The notes under the pieces: generated by a model
What the model was told of the DNA's origin: nothing
The model's input: only the letters and a program-made list of their open reading frames with translations
Databases searched by the model: none
Origin: Kalaharituber pfeilii
Taxonomy: Eukaryota; Ascomycota; Pezizomycetes; Pezizales; Pezizaceae
Assembly (NCBI GenBank): GCA_015179045.1
Contig: WHUZ01000042.1
Location: 310,001 to 374,000 of the forward strand
DNA: 64,000 nt
Reading direction: 5' to 3'
In this document: positions 12,191 to 21,460 of the stretch, in pieces
How positions within the stretch are numbered: position 1 is the first letter of the stretch
Layout: the number at the start of each line of letters is the position of its first letter
Translations under genes and position numbers: made by a program

Positions 12191-12501
12191 TGTTAAAAAC
12201 GGCGTAAACAGGGGTTGAGCGGCTCAAGGGACTATGGTAGGAAACACAGAAGAACACGGTAACACTGAGGCACAGGAATCACAGATCTGGCATTCGCTGA
12301 GGTTGTTGTTCTAGTTACAAAAAAAAAGGAGCGGAAGGGCCTCTCAAAAAGTCCCCTTAGCTTACTAACAAATTTCATGAAAGCGTCATATGCAAACGGG
12401 AATCCGTGTTTGTACCCATGCCGTTTGTAGTTTGCTCCATGCATACCCATTCATGCATTCCTCCGTTTCCGTTTATTCTATGCATCCATCCCTCTGTAAC
12501 A
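12191..12501. repeat. Solo LTR, 311 bp (TGTTA...TAACA)
   Basis: It begins TGTTAAAAACGGCG and ends CTCTGTAACA. The same sequence recurs in two halves at 16539-16721 and 27691-27807, on either side of the nested LINE, which gives the element borders independently. No flanking 5-bp duplication is visible because the left neighbour is a LINE end. The parental LTR retrotransposon is not in the window. Confidence 0.6.
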
Positions 12502-12559
12502 GTGTACCATGATCACGACGTGGAGTCATATGATGTATCTAATGGGTGCAGAAGCAACG

Positions 12560-12638
12560 TATCTAGTAAGATTTGGCATCGTATTAGCTGTTTCTTGTGA
12601 ATTCCACATCTTTATCTGATCGCCAGTCAATTCGGTGA
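12560..12638 (+). repeat. Dispersed repeat, left part (continues at 13931)
   Basis: About 12600-12638 joined to 13931-14075 resembles the reverse complement of 44520-44690: both share TTCGGTGAATAAA, CCGGATAAT, GCGTTTAT and GAAACACG in order. The 1.29-kb ORF1-only LINE element splits this copy. Confidence 0.45.
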
Positions 12639-12879
12639 CACCGACAACAACCACAACAGGACGAGCGTTTGGAAGCGACTTCGCAACCACAACGTTCCCC
12701 CCAGCGAAACATACATAGATCGAAAGCCCTCAGCGCGCTGAGACTTTTGGTCTCATTTACATCCTCAAATACCACGATTCACAGGTTTCCCCCCGGGGTG
12801 AAATTCTGAGGATTTCTTCAGCTTAACACCTCCGTTGCCACCCACACCCCCATACGCCAAGACCCAATAGGAAGCAGCC

Positions 12880-13770
12880 ATGGGCGAGACAACCAGGACG
12901 GTCGCCATGGGCGAGGCATTCAGGACGGTCGCGAGGGCTATCACGGCCTACTTGAAGCACGAGATGAGCGAAACCGGAAAAGGGACATTTATCTACTTCG
13001 AGTGCGGGGACGACCCAGACGACCCAGAGTGCGTATTTGGGGGTCCGAGAGAAGAAAGGCCCCAGTGGGAGTCAGGCAGCTGGGTTTGGCCAAGCGACAA
13101 ACTGGCCCCACCACCACCATCACCGCCGGCGCCACCACCTCCACCACCGCCACCGACGCCACGCACGGTCGGCAACACCACCCCTACTCGAACGAAGAAG
13201 AGGAAGGGAAAAACCCCAGCTCCCAACCAACCATATGAGATTAAGCGCCAACTCAGCGATGAGGAGGCCAGAAAGATCACGTCGTCCTCCTCGGTCGACC
13301 CCACAGCCACGGGAGCACCACCCCGCGCAGAGGAGCCTCCGAGCGCGACCCCACCTCCCCCCGCCGCCAGGAAGGGCAAAGGAAAGCTGCCGAGTCAAGA
13401 CGAAGCCTTCCAGCGCCACTTGGCAGCCACATCACGCAAAGGTCCCTCTCCCCGCCCCAAGAGCACCTCCACCTCCCCACCAACCAACCCCGATGCCACC
13501 ACCAAACTTAAAACCGGCGTCGTAGTACACGGGATCGCCCTACGGAAGGACCTAGGGAAGGTCAGACAATGGTTGGAGGCAGCGAATAAGGAATTGGGAA
13601 AGATCACCGGAATTCGCTGGTTGAGGAAGAAGACCACGCTGGTTGAGGAAGGAAAGAAAACCAGCTCGGCGGTAGTTTACTTGGAGAAGGAGACCGAGGT
13701 TGGGAGGGTGAGGCTCGGGGGACGTTGGTTAAGGTCGGACCGGTATGAATCGGAGTGGGGACGGAAGTAG
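12880..13770 (+). CDS. LINE ORF1-like protein without zinc knuckles
   Basis: 296 aa. Residues 1-70 are MGETTRTVAMGEAF.. followed by an acidic patch (DDPDDPEC). A Pro-rich low-complexity linker (about 75-100) and a basic KKRKGK stretch follow. The C-terminal 90 residues (about 205-296) hold GVVVHGIALRKDLGKVRQWL, then GIRWLRKK, SSAVVYLE and VRLGGRWLR, the RRM-like strand pattern found in Tad-type ORF1 proteins. In typical Tad ORF1 this is followed by CCHC knuckles, as in the ORF1 at 26316-27690. Here the frame stops first. Expected role: binding of element RNA, inferred. ATG 12880 gives the longest frame, with a second ATG at 12907. Confidence 0.65.
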   Translation: MGETTRTVAMGEAFRTVARAITAYLKHEMSETGKGTFIYFECGDDPDDPECVFGGPREERPQWESGSWVWPSDKLAPPPPSPPAPPPPPPPPTPRTVGNTTPTRTKKRKGKTPAPNQPYEIKRQLSDEEARKITSSSSVDPTATGAPPRAEEPPSATPPPPAARKGKGKLPSQDEAFQRHLAATSRKGPSPRPKSTSTSPPTNPDATTKLKTGVVVHGIALRKDLGKVRQWLEAANKELGKITGIRWLRKKTTLVEEGKKTSSAVVYLEKETEVGRVRLGGRWLRSDRYESEWGRK

Positions 13771-13866
13771 GACATACCGGGCATGCCACCCGCACCATGA
13801 AGGAGTTTCGCGGGCACTACCTGTAACTAGACGTTGACTTGTTTTTATTTCTGTTATAATAAAACC

Positions 13867-13930
13867 CTCGCCGTAGCCCTTAGGGCGGTATGCGAGTACT
13901 GATATAAAAAAAAAAAAAAAAAAAAAAAAA
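13867..13930 (+). promoter_or_regulatory. Family-B LINE 3' terminal hairpin and poly(A)
   Basis: CGCCGTAGCCC pairs with GGGCGGTATGCG around a TTA loop, followed by GAGTACTGATAT and poly(A). This is the best-anchored example of the family-B tail, because an ORF lies directly upstream and a target duplication directly downstream. Confidence 0.6.
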
Positions 13931-14075
13931 ATTCGGTGAATAAACTCCGGATAATCTGCGTTTATATGAAGTAAAGGGGTTCAAGTCGAAAGCTTTGTTC
14001 TGCTGATATTTTTATTCAATATTCCGATTTCACAAGTCCAAAATAGAAACACGAAGTCTGAGTACAACCGTTGTC
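13931..14075 (+). repeat. Dispersed repeat, right part
   Basis: Continuation of 12560-12638 after the inserted half-LINE. It aligns with the minus strand of 44520-44617. Confidence 0.45.
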
Positions 14076-14317
14076 AGGAAGTTCCTTCTTGCGAGGGCAT
14101 AACAGATATACGTAGTCTCATCGTAGCAGGTAACGAGCGAGCCAAAATTTGGAGCACACTAATGCTTACTTAGGAAGTCGAACGTTAGGGGCTTGGCATG
14201 AGACTAGTCGAACATTCAACCTATTTCTCGAAATCTCACAACACCGGCACGTAATACAGCTCAGTACTGTTACTACCCAGCGAACTTCTAGGCGTTATCC
14301 ACAACCTACCTTCCAAC

Positions 14318-15862
14318 ATGGACCTAGCCTCCAACATCGCTATCTCACTCCTTTCTCTTCCCATCGAAGTGCACTTTCATATTCTTTCCTACCTCCCATC
14401 TAAAGACCTAAAGGGTGTGGCATTGGTATGCAGAGCGCTCCGTACAGTAGCGGCCACTGCTTTGTTTTCCAGAGGTGTTCCGGTAAAGATCGATGTGTGG
14501 AAGCTGTTGACGGTTTGTACTGTAAAGGAAGTAAAGGCATTATTGAGTGTCGTGACCGAGTTCCCTGTGAGGTGAGTAGATGCCCTATGTTCATAAGATG
14601 GCCATATAGCAACTACAATATCCATGGATCCGATATCTTGCGCTTCTTATTGACAATTTACACTTCTTACTGACAATGTGACATACATCCTCCACTGCTA
14701 CAGGAGTCTTATCCTTAGTTTTCCCAAACGACAGGAAATAATGGAGCATTTCGCACAGGGTGACCTGCCAGAATTGGACGAACTTCTTGTAAACTTGAAT
14801 ATTCAAAGAGACATCATTGAACGAGGGCTCGACATGAAGACCAACAATAACGGAAATAGCGCAGCTTCAGTGTTGGGAAATAGAACAACAGTCACTGACA
14901 TCGAAATGTGGATCCGCTCCAGGGATGCCGAGGGGCATGCACTTCTTCGTGCTACGTACAATTTGGACCTTCGCCTAGTAACAAAGTTCGTATGGGAGCC
15001 CCGACGAACATTGGCCGCTAAGCACCTTATTCACTGTGGGGCATCTTTCCCGTCGTTGAAATCTCTCGCCATTAGGCCAGTTGGTGGTCTTCATTTCTCG
15101 CAGCAAGATTATGATGACAATTCGGGCCTGGATAACTTTGTAAAAGCTATGGCGTTGGCTTTCCCACATCTTGTTGAATTCCACTGGCACTATGAAACAT
15201 CTGGCCATGGAGGTGACTACCCTTTCGACAGTGATCTCATGTACCACTACGAGGTCGAAATCAGCTATGTCGACATCCGCTGGGATTGCTACTTCCTACG
15301 CCTCCTCGTGAAACACCTAGGCCCAAATTCCAAACTCCAAACTGTTTACTTTGGCTCCCGCAGTCACTCTCGCACGGGCAATGGGCTTTGGAAACGATGG
15401 GGCATTACCACCGAATGGATGGGTGGGAGAAAGCGGCTTCGTGTCATCAGAGCAAGCATTGTCAATAAAGCAGAAACCATGGACACTGGGAGAGACGGGA
15501 TAACTATGCAGTGCTTGTGGGATAAATGGCTCGTTATCGACACTCAGGGGAATATCGAAAAAAGTGCCTCAGAGTTTCTTAGGCTGCGCGCGAGGTCGGA
15601 TGAGTTTCGCCCAGGCTTTATGTCGGAAAAATGGAACATCCGTGGTTGGAAGAGATTTCTTCCAGATGAACAACCAGTGTTTTGGGAGTTTGAAAGTCAG
15701 GAGGATGTTAATGACGAGAAGGACATTGAGGACTACGAAGATCAGGATGAGGAGGAGGATGGGTATGAGTCTGCTGGGACTCATTGGTCTGCTGGAAGCC
15801 GCGCTTCAACCCGAAGCCTGGATCTTATCTATTACGACAAGGATTGGGATAAGGAGATGTAG
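14318..15862 (+). CDS. F-box protein
   Basis: Two exons, 14318-14571 and 14704-15862, joined through a 132-nt GT..AG intron into 470 codons. Residues 11-50 (LLSLPIEVHFHILSYLPSKD, then LKGVALVCRALRTVAATALF) form an F-box, the SKP1-binding motif that recruits substrates to SCF ubiquitin ligases. The rest lacks obvious LRR or WD repeats but has a hydrophobic pattern (SFPSLKSLAIRPVGG, AFPHLVEFHW) usual in fungal F-box proteins. A strongly acidic tail (EDVNDEKDIEDYEDQDEEED) ends the protein. The substrate is unknown. A LINE-tail micro-insertion starts 17 nt after the stop codon. Confidence 0.8.
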
Positions 15863-15879
15863 GGCCAGATTCGGATGGC

Positions 15880-15935
15880 TTTTTTTTTTTTTTTTTTTTT
15901 TTTTTTACTCCCATGCCGCCCTAGGGGCTATGGCG
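15880..15935 (-). mobile_element. Micro-insertion, family-B tail
   Basis: Minus-strand insert of 56 bp: poly(T), then CATGCCGCCCTAGGGGCTAT, then GGCG. The duplication AGATTCGGATGGC lies at 15867-15879 and 15936-15948. It sits in the presumed 3' UTR of the F-box gene. Confidence 0.85.
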
Positions 15936-15948
15936 AGATTCGGATGGC

Positions 15949-16538
15949 ATAAGTACACAGGACAGTGTGTAGGATTCAAAAGTTTATCTAGGGCCTGGGT
16001 CGTGTAGTATCGGTGACATCTTTAGCTGTACTTCTTGTGCTATATAAGGAAAGTGTACGGCCGTGCACAGCTCAATTGAGATATCTTATTGCATTGCCTT
16101 TGAGTGGACTTGTACGTTTTGAGATCTGAGGTTATGATACGCAAGCTAGCAAGTGAAAGATAATTTGAAACACATCCGCTATGATGCGATCTATTTGATT
16201 TCTTACACTTGGACATTATATTTTCATTGGCAACAGCCAACAGAGCACGGCCAACTCACCAACTCCGCAATGGTCGTAGATGCAAAAATAGAAAAAAGCG
16301 TAACCTAACAGGAAAGACAACAACTACAGTTATTATGATAATAAATGGTACGAGCTTTGAATGTACTGTACAGAACTTATGAGTCTCATTTGGTAAGTTC
16401 TGGCGCACGCTGGCGCTCTTAACTAAGGCACAGTATGCCCAACAGTAAGTCATTAAAGCGTTGGAATAGGCGTACGTACACCCAGATTCTATGCTATCTG
16501 CCACTGAGAGGCAATAAGCGTCTATTACTGGTTGCCAT
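15949..16538. other. Intergenic, no gene seen
   Basis: Unique-looking sequence between the F-box gene and the nested transposon block. Open frames are short and unconvincing. Confidence 0.45.
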
Positions 16539-16721
16539 TAAAAACGGCGTAAACAGGGGTTGAGCGGCTCAAGGGACTATGGTAGGAAACACCGAAGAAC
16601 ACGGTAACACTGAGGCACACGAATCACAGATCTGGCATGCGCTGAGGTTGTTGTTCTAGTTACAAAAAAAAGGAGCGGAAGGGCCTCTCAAAAAGTCCCC
16701 TTAGCTCACTAACAAATTTCA
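16539..16721. repeat. Split solo LTR, left half
   Basis: Nearly identical to 12193-12377 (TTAAAAACGGCG to ACAAATTTCA). The rest of the LTR is at 27691-27807. The LINE poly(T) starts immediately after it. Confidence 0.7.
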
Positions 16722-16878
16722 TTTTTTTTTTTTTTTTTTTTTTTTATTCACGTAACCCCGCATACAGGCTACCAGCCTATGGCAGGGACCCATATACCCG
16801 GGCCAGGTTTGAGACAACTAACTACGGAATCTACATACACCCTTGAGCACCCAGTGCCCTCCGCCCCCCGGTCCCCGG

Positions 16879-17849
16879 CTACCCCAGATCGAGGCAGGCA
16901 AACCAGTACTCGACCGGGTCACCTTCCACGCCTTCTTGCTTCCATCCTTTCTCCTCTAGGTCCTCCCAGGACTGCCAGGTGACATGTGCCCCATTTTTGT
17001 TCTTCCTCTGGGGCCGCTCCAGTTCTGTGCATCTGAACACCACATGCTCAGCACTCCATGCCTCACCACATGTGCATTGTACCTCCTCGCCACTGACCAT
17101 CCTCCTCCACATAGCTCCGCCTTTTCCAGTCCGCAGCCATGTGTAATTTGTGAGTGCTCTCCTGCCCCACTTCACGAATTTGCCCTTCCCAAACCCTGCA
17201 CGCCCCCTCTCCTCTTTTCTTTTTCGAACTAACTCTTGACGCAGCCCACCCTCAGTGGCCTGCCCATCATACCTCATGCCCTTGGCCCCCTCTTTGGCCA
17301 ACTCATCTGCCTTCTCATTGCCTTCTATCCCCACGTGGGCTTTGACCCATGCCAGCTTCACTGCATCCGCCTTCCTTAGCCTCCGCCGCCTCTCTGCAAT
17401 CAGCTCTATCACCCGCGCTAGGTCTGCGGTTCTTGCCTTGCCAGTTTTTCCTGCTTTCTGGACTGCACTGATAGCTGCCTGAGAGTCTGCGAGTAGTAGT
17501 ACTTTTGCACTGCCATCAACTGCTTCAAGGGCACCCCTCATTCCTGAGACCTCACCGTCCCACACAGTTGCCTTTGTGCCTACCCACCGGGACCCCTCTG
17601 ACTCACCTGCTACCACCTGCCTCCAGCACCATCCGCCACCAACACCGCCTTCCTCACTGCGGCTGCCGTCTGTAAAAATAGCCACCGAGTCACCCTTTGC
17701 CTCATTGATGGCCTTTTCCCATTTGGCTGGGGCGTCTTCCTTGCACAACTTGAGGTCAATGACCTCAATGCCTGTCTGTGGTAGGTGTACATCTCGCCCC
17801 CAGGACACTCTCTCCTCCTCATTGACCTCGAGAGTGCTGGCAATCTTTC
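16879..17849 (-). CDS. LINE-A ORF2, 3' part: RNase H and zinc knuckle
   Basis: Continues ORF2 after the Copia insertion, in the same frame once one CTTTC is removed. RNase H residues are in place: FTDGS (Asp), DGEVSGM (Glu), LLADSQAA (Asp), and WVKAHVGIEGNEKADELAKE (His, Asp). RNase H removes the RNA strand after target-primed reverse transcription. A knuckle CTCGEAWSAEHVVFRC follows, and the ORF ends 134 bp before the poly(T). No damage is seen in this part. Confidence 0.85.
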
Positions 17850-18179
17850 TGTGAAAAGGAGTACAGAGGAATAGGCTCAGAGATGTGTGTATTCAATTCT
17901 AATGATCAATCAAGAACGGGGCTTCCAGAGCCCATATATATACAAAAACTCTATAACACGAAGTTGCATACAAAACCAGTGAACAGAACAGCTAAGTATT
18001 TGGACTGCCTAATATGGAATACTCAGTCCGGAGTGTTTGGGCCATCGCGGATGTTCGGAGTGCTTAGGCCATTGCGGATGTTCGGAGTGCTTAGGCCATC
18101 GCGGATGTTCGGATGTTTTACACACTCGGACTGTTTCGCTCGGACTGTTTCGCGTGTGTTCGGCTCATGGTTTCTAACA
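17850..18179 (-). repeat. Copia 3' LTR
   Basis: 330 bp, TGTTAG..CACA on the coding strand. It carries a block of about 27 bp repeated three times (GGCCATCGCGGATGTTCGGA, with variants) at about 18040-18113, and two copies of TCGGACTGTTTCGC. Confidence 0.9.
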
Positions 18180-18309
18180 CTCCCACTCAACTGCGTGTTC
18201 CTGTTCTGATCCTGTAGCCTCCTTAAAACTCTCGATGCCTTATGCATACCTCCGTAGCAAAAACCCTATGGGAAAAAAGCTTACGTGAGAGAAAGAGTAC
18301 TACCCCAAG

Positions 18310-19143
18310 TTACCTAAATTGCTTAACTCCCATTCCTTCCATGAAGTATTCATGTTTCGTGCGTGCTAATGCTTTTGTGCAAATATCCGCTAGGTTCTCA
18401 TTGGTTTTGACATACTTGAGTGAGATTGCACCAGATTCAATGGCTTCACGGATGAAATGGTGACGGATTGCAATGTGCTTAGTCCTATCATGATGCTTAG
18501 GGTCTTTAGCTAGATCAATAGCCCCATTGTTGTCTATTCGAATAAGTTGCCCTTCATGTTGTTGATTGTTGCATCCAGTCTCCCACTTGCTCTTGATTTC
18601 ATCGAATAGCCTTCGTAGCCATATGCCTTCCTTGCAGGCCTCTGTAGCTGCCATATATTCAGCTTCGGTTGTGGAAAGAGCTCCTGTAGGCTGTTTTCTA
18701 GACTTCCAGGAGATCGCAGCACCAGCGAGGGTAAAAACATAGCCAGAGGTTGATTTGCGTGTGTCAATATCACCGGCCCAGTCAGAGTCGCTATACCCTA
18801 TAGGATGATGATAGCCTATAATCCGTTCAGTAGCTGAGCTCGAACTTGACCTTGAGCCTTGAAATAGTAGGCCATGTTGTCGGGTGTGTTGAAGATATCG
18901 AAGAACACGCTTTGCAGCTGCTAAGTGTTGAGCTGAGGGGGCAGCACTGAACTGTCCAAGTGTAGATACTGTGTAAGCTAGATCTGGCCGAGTTCCAAGC
19001 ATTGCATACATGAGCTTTCCAACAAGTGACTGGTATTGGCGTATTTCGGCTGGTGTAGGAGTAGCAGTACTATCTGTTTGTAGTCTGACATTCGAGTTGA
19101 GAGGTGGAAAGGCTCTTGCATCGATCCATGCCGAAATATACAA
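18310..19143 (-). pseudogene. Copia pol: end of RT and RNase H
   Basis: Carries YQSLVGKLMYAMLGTRPDL and LGQFSAAPSAQHLAAAKRVL (RT connection), then GYSDSDWAGDIDTRKSTSGY, ALSTTEAEYMAATEACKE and LIRIDNNGAIDLAKDP. These are the RNase H Asp, Glu and Asp sites of Ty1/Copia pol. It ends KALARTKHEYFMEGMGVKQF. It joins the RT frame only through a one-base shift near 19110, where STSQLECQT should read as STPLNSNVRLQT. Confidence 0.8.
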
Positions 19144-19924
19144 GAATACTGCTGATGTATTTAGTTTGGTGGAGCCAGATTATGCGATTTGGGCGGTCTC
19201 GAGTAATCTCAAATCCAATGAATAACTTTACTGCTCCAAGATCCTTCATGTTGTATTTGCTAGCGAGCTGCTTCTTAATTTGATCTTTGAGTGTAGGATT
19301 GAATGAAAAGATCAAGATATCGTCAACCCAGAGCAGCAGTAAAATTCCAGACATGATGTAGAGATTTGAATCCTCTGTTGAGCGCTGGAAGCCAATGGAT
19401 ATTAGATATGCATCGATGTCTGCATACCATGCTCGAGGTGCCTGTTTGAGGCCGTAGAGGGCTTTTCGGAGCTTGCAGACTTGGTTGCTGTTGGAGCTGT
19501 TGCTGAAGCCTTCGGGTAGCTCCATATACACTTCCTCATCGAGTTCAGGGTGAAGAAATGCTGTAATGACATCCATTTGATCAATATCAAGGTCATGTTC
19601 TGCAGCAATCGCCATTAGCATTCGAACAGTAGCAAACTTAGCAACTGGGGCAAAGGTTTCTTCATAGTCAACTCCTGCTCTCTGCTCATAGCCTTTAATC
19701 ACAAGGCGGGCTTTATATCTTATGCTGCCATCAGCATTCTGCTTTACTTTGTACACCCATTTGCAGCCAATCACACTCTTGCTCTCAGGTACCTGAGCTT
19801 GGTCAACAAGCTCCCATGTTTGGTTTTCTAGCAGCGAGTTAAGTTCTTCGCCCATAAGTAGCTTGCTCCCACTGAACACAGTCAGGGCTTTGCATGGCTT
19901 GCCGGTAGCTAGTCGGTTCACCAA
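19070..19924 (-). pseudogene. Copia pol: reverse transcriptase
   Basis: Motifs in order: ENQTWELV, IGCKWVYKVKQNADGSI, YKARLVIKGYEQRAGVDYEE, TFAPVAKFATVR, DIDQMDVITAFLHPELDEEV (first catalytic Asp), LYGLKQAPRAWY, and LLLLWVDDILIF (the DD pair, with WVDD in place of the usual YVDD). It makes the cDNA within the virus-like particle. It is one base out of frame with the integrase at about 19885. Confidence 0.82.
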
Positions 19925-21455
19925 TTGCCTCCTTTACTGGTCCCTGGGCTTGAAAAGCTTTTGTCATGGTATGGCCAGATCTCCACAGAGCATCTGCCAG
20001 GGCATTGAGAGCTTCAAGCCTCCCTTCGTCAGGTGTAGCTTGTAGAGTACTAGATTCTAGTGCGTGACAGCACCTAGATATCTCTTCACTTGCATCAGTA
20101 TGCACAGTGGACACGTGGATTGTGTGGTGCTTAGCCATCTGGTCGGCATTGGGGTCTTTACCAGTCATAGAACTGGTAGCTGCAGCACGCGAGCGGCGTG
20201 GGCGTTTCTCAATGATTTCTTCTCCAAGACGTAGGCGTGGTATGTCAGGCTCTGTCCGTTGAGGCATCGTGGCCGGTATCCGAGTCATAGGCAGTGTCGC
20301 ACCTGGCGTCATAGCCGGCGTCGTAGGTTCATCAGCAATCTCAGTGATTCTGTCTTCTGGCCAGATGTCAGGCATGTTAACATCCTGTAGCTCTTCTGTA
20401 CTGCAGCTGGTAGGTGCATTCAGCTGCTCAGCTGTGGTAATGCCCATTGGTTTTCTCTCGTCGAATACCACGTCAGCTACAATGTATGCCCGACGGCCTT
20501 GTGGGTCCCAAACTCGCCACTGCTTGGTTGTAGTAGGTGAATAGCCGATGAAGATGCACTGCTGTGACTTAGCTTGCATGGTACGACGCTTCTGTTTTGG
20601 GATATGTGCATAGGCGTGACATCCAAAAATGCGCAGGTGGTGCAGGGCCGGTTTCTTGCCATACCAGGCCTCATAGGGCGTTTTGTTCTCGAGAGCTCGT
20701 GTAGGTGACCTGTTCAAGATATACACAGCTGTTGCAGTAGCTTCTGCCCAGAATTCCTCATCAAGCTTAGCAGCACACCTCATAGACACTGCCATCTCCT
20801 TGATAGTCCTAATTTTTCTTTCACTGACTCCATTTTGATGCTGAGTGTAGGGTGCGCTGGGTTCATAGGAGATACCGCTGCTTGACAGAATACCTCGGAA
20901 TCTGCGGTTGTCATATTCTCCCTTGCCATTGTCACACCTGAAACGTTTGATAACTCTCCCACTTTCCTTCTCTACATGTGCTTTAAAGTCTTGAAAAGCA
21001 CTGCAGACCTCTTCAACTGTTTTGGATTCAAGGATGTATACCCATGTCATGCGTGAATAGTCATCAATGTAGAGGAGGAAGTACCTAGAGTTTCCAGGTG
21101 TGACTGGGAATGGACCAGCAGAGTCAGAGTGAATGAGTTGGAGGGGCTCAGTTGCCCTCTCAGAGGGTGTTCGATTGATTGTGACCTTCTGTTTGCCTTG
21201 CAGGCATGGAAAACAGGGACTGCCATCTTTGGATAGCTCTGCCTTTCGCAGCTCTATGCCAGTTGCAAGACCATTGGCGAGCGTCTTAACAGCAGCTGTA
21301 TTCAGGTGTCCTAGGCGGTAATGCCAGAGCTCGAGTGTACCTTTAGCCAGAACGGTGGTGGCAGGCACGGTAGCGGCAGCGGCAGGCACGGTGGTGGCAG
21401 GCACGGTGGTGGCAGCGGCAGGCACGGTGGTGGCAGGCACGGTGGTGGCAGGCAC
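19839..21455 (-). pseudogene. Copia pol: GAG-pre-integrase and integrase
   Basis: LELWHYRLGHLNTAAVKTLA and a CFPCLQGKQK zinc motif are followed by the integrase core: HSDSAGPF (Asp), RCDNGKGEYDN (Asp), and YTQHQNGVSERKIRTIKEM (Glu). C-terminal integrase motifs NKTPYEAWYGKKPALHHLRI, FGCHAY and FIGYSP follow. The frame opens in a minisatellite encoding (M)PATTVPATTVP.., where the gag-protease frame is lost. Confidence 0.82.
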
Positions 21456-21460
21456 GGTGG
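21340..21460. repeat. Minisatellite at the protease/integrase junction
   Basis: About eight imperfect units built from GGCACGGTGGTGGCA with occasional GCGGCAGC inserts. The frame changes from protease to integrase inside it. Confidence 0.8.

Larger units (their letters stand above)
12639..13930 (+). mobile_element. ORF1-only ('half-LINE') retroposon, family B tail, apparently full length
   Basis: It is flanked by ATTCGGTGA at 12630-12638 and 13931-13939. The order is a 5' UTR of about 240 bp, a 296-codon ORF (12880-13770), a 3' UTR of about 95 bp, the family-B terminal hairpin (CTCGCCGTAGCCC..GGGCGGTATGCGAG), and a run of about 25 A. There is no ORF2 and no reverse transcriptase. The intact ORF and target duplication suggest that this arrangement was copied as a unit by a partner LINE, like mammalian HAL1 elements. 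Copies ending the same way lie at 33072-33442 and 46080-46534, and a family-A parallel lies at 48975-49616. Confidence 0.75.

Noticed and set aside
13002..13637. Alternative frames rich in Pro, Gly and His over the half-LINE ORF
   Set aside because: They are shadows of the Pro-rich linker codons in the 12880-13770 frame.
19320..19350. WVDD instead of YVDD as evidence of a dead Copia RT
   Set aside because: The catalytic Asp pair is intact and the first position varies among retroelements; the frame breaks are the real damage.
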